A stretch of 6,354 nucleotides of DNA from Acidobacteriota bacterium (lineage in GTDB: Bacteria; Acidobacteriota; Terriglobia; Terriglobales; Acidobacteriaceae). Both the position numbers and the translations under genes were made by a program. Positions 1 to 5,850 of this stretch are shown piece after piece (within the stretch, counting starts at the first letter, position 1; every line of letters begins with the position of its first letter). The DNA is taken from the NCBI GenBank assembly GCA_021802085.1, contig JAKAAZ010000204.1, positions 1 through 6,354 on the forward strand, written 5' to 3'. The notes under the pieces are model-generated. The model had not been told where the DNA came from. It saw only the letters and a program-made list of their open reading frames with translations, and searched no databases.

Positions 1-190
1 GCATACGTTGAAACGGGCGATGGTGCGTCCTGGCTGGGAGCGGTTGAGCGGGTTGGTGGAGGTCGATGAGGCCTTCTGGGGCGGGGAGGAAACCGGGGCT
101 CGAGGGCGGCGGGCTCCGGACAAGATCTTGGTGCGGGTCGCTGCCGAAGCGGATGGAGAGGGGATCGGCAGAGTCCGGCTCGTCACGCGA
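1..190 (+). pseudogene. IS1595-family (ISXO2-like) transposase, internal fragment
   Basis: This is a remnant of a DDE transposase. The reading frame is open from the left window edge (first full codon at 2) and runs to a stop at 209-211, but recognisable homology fades near 185-193. The visible protein has the RAMVRPGWERLSG stretch that precedes the catalytic core, then VEVDEAFWGG, where the Asp (codon at 65-67) would be the first catalytic acidic residue of an ISXO2-like domain. After it come a basic GARGRR patch and a degenerate beta-strand region (ILVRVAAEADG..GIGRVRL). A full transposase of this family is usually about 300 residues; only about 60 are here, without the later catalytic residues, so it cannot be active. 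The upstream part lies outside the window. The downstream part is replaced by an IS256 fragment in a different frame. The family call rests on recalled motifs, not on a search. Confidence 0.7.
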
Positions 191-204
191 TTTGAAATCC
201 ATCT

Positions 205-460
205 ATCGTGATTCCGTTTTTCCGGTTTCCGCCGGAGATACGGAAAATCGTCTATACAACCAACGCCATCGAATCGCTGAACATGAGTCTGCGCAAGGCC
301 ATCAAGACGCGCGGCGCCTTTCCGTCGGAAGATGGCTTTGAAAGTGATGTACCTGGCGCTGAGAAACCTGGCCAGAAAATGGAACGCCGTGCAGGGCTGG
401 AAAGAGGCCCTCAACCGCTGCGCATAACAATCACGCAATTTCAACCAGGACGTTTAATAC
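205..460 (+). pseudogene. IS256-family transposase, frameshifted C-terminal fragment
   Basis: This is the C-terminal end of a mutator-type (IS256-family) transposase. The frame starting at 208 gives IPFFRFPPEIRKIVYTTNAI followed by ESLNMSLRKAIKTRGAFPS; the YTTNAIES..N block is the family hallmark and contains the last catalytic acidic residue (Glu of NAIES). Near 331-337 the reading frame shifts. Homology continues from 335 in the next frame as ALKVMYLALRNLARKW and a GWKEALNR stretch, until TAA at 425-427. The expected tail (ITQFQPGRL-like) then lies back in the first frame up to about 456. So there are at least two frameshifts, and everything upstream of the last part of the catalytic domain is missing: about 85 of the usual roughly 400 residues remain. 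It is inactive. It lies directly inside the element's own terminal repeat. Confidence 0.8.
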
Positions 461-461
461 A

Positions 462-484
462 TACACAAAAGATTTGACACTACC
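462..484 (+). repeat. Probable right terminal inverted repeat of the IS256-type element
   Basis: The stretch TACACAAAAGATTTGACACTACC shows the A-rich then TTGACACTACC-type end known for many IS256-family elements. It lies where such an end should be, just after the transposase C-terminus on the same strand. The partner repeat at the other end is not in the window, so the call depends on recalled family consensus and position. The IS110 reading frame begins immediately beyond it. Confidence 0.6.
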
Positions 485-487
485 AGG

Positions 488-966
488 TCATGTATCCAGC
501 GTCCACGCCTTCATCCCGGCTGCCGGCCGCTGCCCGCGCGCAGCAGAAATTCGCTCAGCCGGTGCCGCGCCCGCAACTGATCCTGCTTCGCCGCCTCGGA
601 GCCTTCGTCCGGAACCCATACCGCCGTCCGATCGCCGGACCGGCAACGACGCACCAGCCTCTCCGCATCCCGCCGATCCGTCTTCACCTGGTCGTTCGCA
701 TTCCTCGGAACCAGCGTTGGGGTGATCGCCTCGCACTTGACTCCCAGCTACGCCAACTGCCAGTAGAGTACGTAGCCCGTCGGGCCGGCCTCATAGCAGG
801 CCCGCAATTGGTCCAAAGGCCCAAGCTTCTTCACCAGCTTGCGTATCGACTCCGCGCGGTTGGGGATGGTTCCCACGCTGCGCACTTTGCCATTCGACTC
901 GGCAACCGCGACGGCAATCGTCTCGGCATGGACATCCAATCCCAAAAATCGTACCTCTTCCTTCAT
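488..966 (-). pseudogene. IS110-family transposase, N-terminal DEDD (RuvC-like) domain, broken
   Basis: IS110 enzymes are RuvC-like DEDD recombinases that work with a guide (bridge) RNA. The ATG at 964-966 has a good ribosome binding site (GAGAGGAA, 973-980). The frame gives MKEEVRFLGLDVHAETIAVA, with the first catalytic Asp in GLDVH, then YEAGPTGY with the catalytic Glu. It stops at an in-frame TAG (748-750) after YWQLA. Read through, it continues LGVKCEAITPTLVPRNANDQ then VKTDRRDAERLV, which holds the last two catalytic Asp residues, then SGDRTAVWVPDEGSEA and AKQDQLRARHRLSEFLLR. The usual stretch between SEA and AKQD (about ten residues, LRDLVRARE-like) seems to be missing near 588-596. A frameshift near 530-543 moves the RPAAGMKAWT motif into another frame, which ends at 488-490. 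The C-terminal transposase domain is absent, cut at the IS256 end. It is a dead fragment of roughly 155 codons. Confidence 0.82.
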
Positions 967-1080
967 GGCCGGTTCCTCTCCGCTTGTGGCTCTGAGTTGT
1001 GCTTCCTTCCAGAATCACAGCCTAACCCACGGCTAGCGTAGTGGACCGGTCACTCCATGACGACTGGCGCGCGGGCGGGC
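967..1080. other. Non-coding flank between IS110 start and sulfatase stop
   Basis: These 114 bp separate the IS110 start codon from the sulfatase stop codon. Apart from the IS110 ribosome binding site (973-980) and a near-palindrome at 1040-1054, I see no gene. In IS110-group elements the non-coding end upstream of the transposase carries the bridge RNA, so this flank may be part of that end; I cannot confirm an RNA fold or the element boundary. I see no convincing rho-independent terminator for the sulfatase here. Confidence 0.4.
1040..1054. repeat. 15-bp near-palindrome with GACCGGTC core
   Basis: AGTGGACCGGTCACT becomes a perfect 14-bp palindrome (AGTGACCGGTCACT) if one G at 1043/1044 is removed, and its 8-bp core is perfect. 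It lies between the IS110 remnant and the sulfatase stop. It could mark the outer boundary or target site of the IS110 element, since several IS110/IS1111 elements choose palindromic targets. It could also be chance in GC-rich DNA. Confidence 0.35.
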
Positions 1081-2592
1081 TCAGACCATCGACAAGTTTG
1101 CCTGGGACGCGGCCAGCAAGCGGTTCAATTCACTTTTCATTTGGCTCAGTACTTCGCGATTCGATGCCTCGCCGATCACGTTCTTCTCCTCCGCAGGATC
1201 CGCCGAAAGGTCGTAGAGCTCGTCCATGCCAGTGAGCGCCGGGTAGTGTATGTACTTCCACTTGCCCTGGGAAACGGATTGCCAATCGGGTACTCCTGGG
1301 ACGAATTTCTCCAGAAAATATTCGCACAGAAAAGAATCCCGCAATGGAGCGTCGGAATTGCGGAAGACAGGGAGCAATGAGCTTCCGTGCATTGGCGTGG
1401 GAGACTTCACTCCGGCCAGATCCAGCAGTGTCGGGGCAATATCGATATTGAGCACGTTCTGATTCCGTTCGCTTCCTGCGGGAATCAGCTTCGGATAGCG
1501 CATCAACATGGGCACGCGAACGGATGGTTCATAGGCCCATCGCTTCTCTTCCTTTATTCCGTGCTCGCCCATGAGATAGCCATGATCGCTGGTGAAGATG
1601 AGGATCGTATTGTCGAGCTGACCGGTGCGCTCCAGGGCATCGAAGATCATTCCGACGCCGCGATCCATCGAAGCGACGCAACGCGCGCGGTCGCGGGTTA
1701 CAGAAGCGAGATCAGAGGGACGGCCAAACCTGGATTCCATGGGTTCGGGCGTGACCCCCTCGACACGCAGCACATCGACCGGGGGCGGGTTGAGATGCAG
1801 AACCGGCTTGCCTTCCAGATCGCCAGGAACGATGGCCGGTACATGGTAGGGCGCGTCCTTGTAGAGTCCGTCGTCTTGCGGGGATGGCAGGTATGGAAGA
1901 TGCGGCGCCTTGTGTCCGATATGCATCACGAACGGCTTGCTGTGCGGTTGCTCAATGAAATTGACGGCATACTCATTGAGAAAGTCGGTGGTGTATCCAC
2001 GCTTTTGCTCGCGGACGCCGTTGACGTTGAAGATAATGTTCTGGTAGAGGCCCACCGCCTTGAAGCTGACCCAGTAATCGAAGCCGGGGCGCACTGTGTC
2101 GTCGAATCCCATGTGCCACTTGCCTACAAATGCGCTCTCGTAGCCGTCGTTAAAGAGAATGCGTGAGACTGTGGGCAGCCGATGACTGAGTTCCGCCTGG
2201 CCGTTCCTATCGTTGTTCACAATCCGATGGCTATGGACATAGAGGCCAGTGTGATAGCTGGCGCGGCTGGGAGAACAAAGCGGTGTGGTGCAGCGGGCGT
2301 TGTTAAATTTCACGCCCTCGTGAGCTATCCGGTCCAGATGCGGTGTCTTCGCATACGGGTGGCCGGTGGAGGAGAGGTCATCATGTCGCAGGTCGTCGGC
2401 AATGATGAAGATGATGTTGGGCCTTGGGTCACGCTGTCCAGCCTTGGGGGCAGCCTGCGCAGGAGTGGCCGGCTGGGTCTGAGCGGCTCCAAGCGCAAAC
2501 GCAGCGCTGGCGGGCGGCGTGTGAGCAGCGGCAAGAAGAAGCCCAGAATTGAGTAGGCTGCGTCGAGTGATCTTCGTGTCTTTATTTATCAT
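1081..2592 (-). CDS. Tat-exported type I sulfatase (Cys-type, formylglycine-dependent)
   Basis: This enzyme hydrolyses sulfate esters, probably on sulfated sugars or polysaccharides, in the periplasm or outside the cell. The 503-residue protein is of normal length for the S1 sulfatase family. The N-terminus has a twin-arginine signal (ITRRSLL, Arg10-Arg11) followed by a hydrophobic, Ala-rich segment to about residue 34 and an Ala/Pro/Gln linker to about 57. The catalytic domain starts with PNIIFIIADD (metal ligands Asp66, Asp67). The signature CSPSR (106-110) holds Cys106, which must be converted to formylglycine, and Arg110. Also visible are GKWH (157-160), HKAPH (227-231), TSDHG (metal ligands Asp336, His337) and Lys350. 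The C-terminal subdomain has KWKYIHY and ELYDLSADPAEEKN, typical of the family. The ATG is supported by a strong GGAGG site 5 bp upstream. It lies 105 bp downstream of the metal pump on the same strand. The exact substrate and S1 subfamily cannot be told from sequence alone. No maturase gene is in view. Confidence 0.95.
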   Translation of the reverse strand: MINKDTKITRRSLLNSGLLLAAAHTPPASAAFALGAAQTQPATPAQAAPKAGQRDPRPNIIFIIADDLRHDDLSSTGHPYAKTPHLDRIAHEGVKFNNARCTTPLCSPSRASYHTGLYVHSHRIVNNDRNGQAELSHRLPTVSRILFNDGYESAFVGKWHMGFDDTVRPGFDYWVSFKAVGLYQNIIFNVNGVREQKRGYTTDFLNEYAVNFIEQPHSKPFVMHIGHKAPHLPYLPSPQDDGLYKDAPYHVPAIVPGDLEGKPVLHLNPPPVDVLRVEGVTPEPMESRFGRPSDLASVTRDRARCVASMDRGVGMIFDALERTGQLDNTILIFTSDHGYLMGEHGIKEEKRWAYEPSVRVPMLMRYPKLIPAGSERNQNVLNIDIAPTLLDLAGVKSPTPMHGSSLLPVFRNSDAPLRDSFLCEYFLEKFVPGVPDWQSVSQGKWKYIHYPALTGMDELYDLSADPAEEKNVIGEASNREVLSQMKSELNRLLAASQANLSMV

Positions 2593-2597
2593 GGTTT

Positions 2598-2604
2598 CCT
2601 CCCT
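2598..2604 (-). promoter_or_regulatory. Ribosome binding site of the sulfatase
   Basis: On the minus strand AGGGAGG precedes the sulfatase ATG, with the GGAGG core (2598-2602) 5 bp from it. This strong independent site fixes the start at 2592 and suggests the sulfatase is not translationally coupled to the pump gene upstream. I found no clear -10/-35 pair in the 105-bp gap (2593-2697). Confidence 0.7.
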
Positions 2605-2697
2605 GCGAATTGCCCGCTTTATTTCTGTCGCTGACCGTGTGGACAGTCTACCCGAATTGTGACGATCTCATAGGGACCGGGCACTGCCTGCAGGAGA

Positions 2698-5600
2698 TCA
2701 TAGCAGGCGTTGCGGGTTAGTGTTACCGGCGAGCCGGCCTAGACGCAGGGTTCTGCGCTTGATGAGCAGGAAAAACACCGGAACCAGAATCAGGACGTGG
2801 ATCGTCGAGGTAATCATCCCGCCGACAATCGGGGCCGCGATGGGCTTCATCACATCCGAGCCGATGCCTGCTTCCCAGAGGATCGGCGCGAGGCTGAGGA
2901 TGACCGCCGTTACGGTCATCAGCTTGGGCCGCAGGCGCTGCACCGCGCCTTCAATGACGGCCTGCTCCAAACCGGCTTCCGTCATTGCGGAGTCCTGAGC
3001 GAGGCGGCGCTGGAATGCTTCATCCAGGTACACCACCATCACCACTCCGGTTTCGACTGCGATGCCGAATAGCGCGATATAGCCGACCCATACGGCGACG
3101 CTGAAGTTGTAGCCGAGCGCCCACTGCAGCAGCAGTCCTCCAGACATGGCGTAGAAGGTGGGAAAAATCAGCACCGCGGCCTCAGTGGCAGATTTGAAGA
3201 CGAGATAGAGCAGCAGGAAGATAACAAAAAAGACGATGGGAAGAATAATTTTGAGGCGCTGTTTGGCGCGCATTTCAAACTCATATTCTCCAGCCCAATG
3301 CCAGGTATAGCCCACGGGGAGCACCAATTTTCGACTCAATATCCGGTCCGCATGGCCTACAAATCCACCGTAGTTGTGCGTTTTCAGATCGAGATAAACG
3401 TATCCGGTCAAAGCGCCGTCTTCGTCGCGGATCATGGTGGGGCCGCGAGAAAAGTACACGCGGGCGACTTCGCCGATTGGAATCTGCTCGCCGGTAGGAG
3501 TTGGAATCAATGCCTGCGATAAGGCGGCCGGATCGTCGCGGAAGGTATGCTGATAGCGTACGGCGACTGGAAAGCGCTCACGGCCTTCCACATTCTCGAC
3601 AATGTCCGCTCCGCCGATTTCCGAGGTAATGACCTGCTGCACATCGGCGACGGTCAGGCCGTAGCGCGCTGCCTCGGGCCGATTCACATCCACGTTCAGA
3701 TAGAAGCCCTGGGAAACACGCTCCGCAAAGACGGAGTTGGTCTCGGGCATTCCGGACAGGAGCTGCTGCATCTGTGCTCCAATATCCTGAATGCGGGCCA
3801 GATCGGGCCCCTGAATCTTGATCCCAACTGCTGTCTTGATGCCGGTCAGCTCCATGTCCAGACGGTTCTCGACGGGCATGGTCCAGGTGTTGGTCAGGCC
3901 GGGAAACTGGAGCTTCTCGTCCATATCGTGGATCAGCTTTTTGTAGGTCATGCCTGCGGGCCAGTTCTTGCGGGGCTTCAGCATGATGGTGGTGTCGTAC
4001 ATATCGAGAGGAGCGTTGTCTGTGGCGCTGTCGGAGCGGCCAACGGTGCCAAACACTGTCGCGACCTCGGGGAAGGAACGGATCATGCGGTCCTGTTCCT
4101 GCAACAGCGAAACCGCTTGCGTCATCGAGATGCCCGGCAGCGCGCTCGGCATGTAGAGAGCGGAGCCTTCATAGAGTGCGGGCATGAACTGGCTGCCGAG
4201 ACGGAAGTAGAGCGGAATGGTAGCAGCCAGAAAAGCAAGGTTCAGCGCGATCACCAGCTTCCAGTGCCGAAGGCACCAGCGGAGCACCGGGAGATACATG
4301 GCCTGCGTAATGCGGGCCACGGGGTTCTTCGATTCCGGCCGCAGCTTTCCGCGCAGGCACAACGGCATCAGTGCCGGAACCAGCGTGATGGAGAGCAGAG
4401 AGGAGAAGGCGATGGCCAGAGTCTTGGTCCAGGCCAGTGGCCGAAACATGCGGCCTTCCTGCGCCTCCAGCAGAAATACCGGCAGGAAGGAAACGACAAT
4501 GATGATGAGCGAGTAGAAGAGAGCCGGTCCAACCTGCTGGGCCGCGCCGATCAGGATTCGCCGCCGCTCCGATCCGCTGGGCACCTCTGCCAGTTCCGCC
4601 AGATGGCGGTGTCCGTTCTCCACCATGACAATGGCGGCGTCGATGAGCACGCCGACGGCTAGTGCGAGCCCTCCGAGCGACATGATGTTGGAACTGACGT
4701 GGAGGTAGTACATGGGGATGAATGCTGCCAGAACGGCAATCGGCAGCGTCAGGATCGGAACGAGCGCGGAGCGAAAATGGAAGAGGAAGACAATGCTGAC
4801 GAAGCTGACAATGATTGCTTCCACGATCAGGTCACGCTTCAGTGTGTGGATCGACTGATTGATCAACCAGGAGCGGTCGTAGCCCGTCACTATTTCCACG
4901 CCGGAAGGCAGCGAAGGCGCGATCTGCCGAAGCTTTGCCTTTACCCCGTTGATGACGTTGAGAGCATTCATGCCGTACCGCATGACCACGATGCCGCCTA
5001 CGGTTTCCCCTTCTCCCTGCCATTCGGCTGCGCCGCGCCGCACGTCCGGACCGAAGGAAACGGTACCGAGATTGCGCACCAGCACGGGCGTGCCGTTTTT
5101 CGTTGCAACGGGAACATTTTCGAGATCGGAAAGCGAGCGCAGATATCCGTGGCCGCGGATCATGTACTCGGCCCCGCTCATCTCAATCACGTCTCCGCCC
5201 ACTTCATTCGTGCTCTGGCGGACGCGGTCGATGACGGTCGCAGCGGAGATGCCGTAGGAGAAGAGCTTGTTCGGATCGAGGTTCACCTGGTACTGGCGCA
5301 CAAAGCCGCCAATGCTTGCTACCTCCGCGACGCCGGGCACGGTTTCGAGCTGGTAGCGCAGGTACCAGTCCTGCAGCGCGCGCAGGTCGGCCAGGTTCTT
5401 GGTATGGCTGCGGTCCACGATGGCATACTCGTAGACCCAGCCCGCACCGGTTGCATCGGGGCCAATCGCGGGATGCACGTCCGCCGGCAGCCGCCCGGCA
5501 ATCTGTTCGAGATACTCGGTCACGCGCGAGCGCGCCCAGTACAGATCGGTGCCGTCCTGAAAGACGACGAAGACATAGGAGTCGCCGAACATGGTCTGGG

Positions 5601-5850
5601 CGCGTACATTTTTGACGTCGGGAGCCGAGAGCAGCGCGGTTACGATCGGATACGTGACCTGATCCTCGATCACGTTCGGCGGCTCGCCCGCCCACGGAGT
5701 GTGAATGATGACTTGCACGTCGCTGATATCGGGCAGTGCATCGAGCGGGACGTGCTGCATACACCACAGGCCAGCGACAACCAGAAGGACGGCTCCGATG
5801 AATACGAGGAAGGGATTGCGCGCACACCAGGCAATGATTCGCGAGATCAT
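2698..5850 (-). CDS. cusA: CusA/CzcA-family heavy-metal RND efflux pump (Cu(I)/Ag(I) type)
   Basis: This is the inner-membrane, proton-driven pump of a tripartite metal exporter. It takes metal from periplasm or cytoplasm and passes it via an adaptor and an outer-membrane channel out of the cell. The 1050-residue protein is full length for HME-RND pumps. TM1 is at about 11-31, and after the first periplasmic domain TM2-TM6 lie between about 340 and 497; TM7 is at about 530-550, and after the second periplasmic domain TM8-TM12 lie between about 867 and 1030. CusA-like motifs include ALPDISDVQVII, GDSYVFVVFQDGTDLYWARS and GPDATGAGWVYEYA. Proton-relay candidates are Asp404 (LIDAAIVMVEN), Glu933 (AVETGVVM) and Lys976 (RPKLMTV). 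The three-methionine metal site of E. coli CusA (M573, M623, M672) is conserved as Met567 (YMPS), Met617 (PLDM) and Met666 (RLDM), which favours Cu(I)/Ag(I) over Zn/Co/Cd. The start at 5850 is chosen over an upstream ATG at 5934 because it has a GGGAGG site, begins at MISRII as in homologues, and overlaps the adaptor stop by only 4 bp (ATGA). Confidence 0.93.
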   Translation of the reverse strand: MISRIIAWCARNPFLVFIGAVLLVVAGLWCMQHVPLDALPDISDVQVIIHTPWAGEPPNVIEDQVTYPIVTALLSAPDVKNVRAQTMFGDSYVFVVFQDGTDLYWARSRVTEYLEQIAGRLPADVHPAIGPDATGAGWVYEYAIVDRSHTKNLADLRALQDWYLRYQLETVPGVAEVASIGGFVRQYQVNLDPNKLFSYGISAATVIDRVRQSTNEVGGDVIEMSGAEYMIRGHGYLRSLSDLENVPVATKNGTPVLVRNLGTVSFGPDVRRGAAEWQGEGETVGGIVVMRYGMNALNVINGVKAKLRQIAPSLPSGVEIVTGYDRSWLINQSIHTLKRDLIVEAIIVSFVSIVFLFHFRSALVPILTLPIAVLAAFIPMYYLHVSSNIMSLGGLALAVGVLIDAAIVMVENGHRHLAELAEVPSGSERRRILIGAAQQVGPALFYSLIIIVVSFLPVFLLEAQEGRMFRPLAWTKTLAIAFSSLLSITLVPALMPLCLRGKLRPESKNPVARITQAMYLPVLRWCLRHWKLVIALNLAFLAATIPLYFRLGSQFMPALYEGSALYMPSALPGISMTQAVSLLQEQDRMIRSFPEVATVFGTVGRSDSATDNAPLDMYDTTIMLKPRKNWPAGMTYKKLIHDMDEKLQFPGLTNTWTMPVENRLDMELTGIKTAVGIKIQGPDLARIQDIGAQMQQLLSGMPETNSVFAERVSQGFYLNVDVNRPEAARYGLTVADVQQVITSEIGGADIVENVEGRERFPVAVRYQHTFRDDPAALSQALIPTPTGEQIPIGEVARVYFSRGPTMIRDEDGALTGYVYLDLKTHNYGGFVGHADRILSRKLVLPVGYTWHWAGEYEFEMRAKQRLKIILPIVFFVIFLLLYLVFKSATEAAVLIFPTFYAMSGGLLLQWALGYNFSVAVWVGYIALFGIAVETGVVMVVYLDEAFQRRLAQDSAMTEAGLEQAVIEGAVQRLRPKLMTVTAVILSLAPILWEAGIGSDVMKPIAAPIVGGMITSTIHVLILVPVFFLLIKRRTLRLGRLAGNTNPQRLL

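Noticed and set aside
490..1041. Plus-strand open frame of 183 codons across the IS110 remnant
   Set aside because: It is longer than the true remnant ORFs only because the IS110 gene is broken; the minus-strand reading gives IS110 motifs, the plus strand none.
1041..1080. Possible rho-independent terminator after the sulfatase
   Set aside because: The near-palindrome at 1040-1054 is not followed by a T run on the minus strand, so it does not meet the pattern.
1387..2166. Plus-strand open frame of 259 codons opposite the sulfatase
   Set aside because: The minus strand here encodes the complete sulfatase catalytic core; the opposite frame shows no family features.
2623..2700. Short minus-strand frames between pump and sulfatase, including an ATG overlapping the pump stop (17 codons) and a frame ending in IVTIRVDCPHGQRQK
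   Set aside because: They are under 30 codons with no ribosome binding site and no recognised homology; too weak to call genes.
3547..4662. Plus-strand open frame of 371 codons opposite the pump gene
   Set aside because: Same reason: it is a shadow of the pump's reading frame with no recognisable motif or ribosome binding site.
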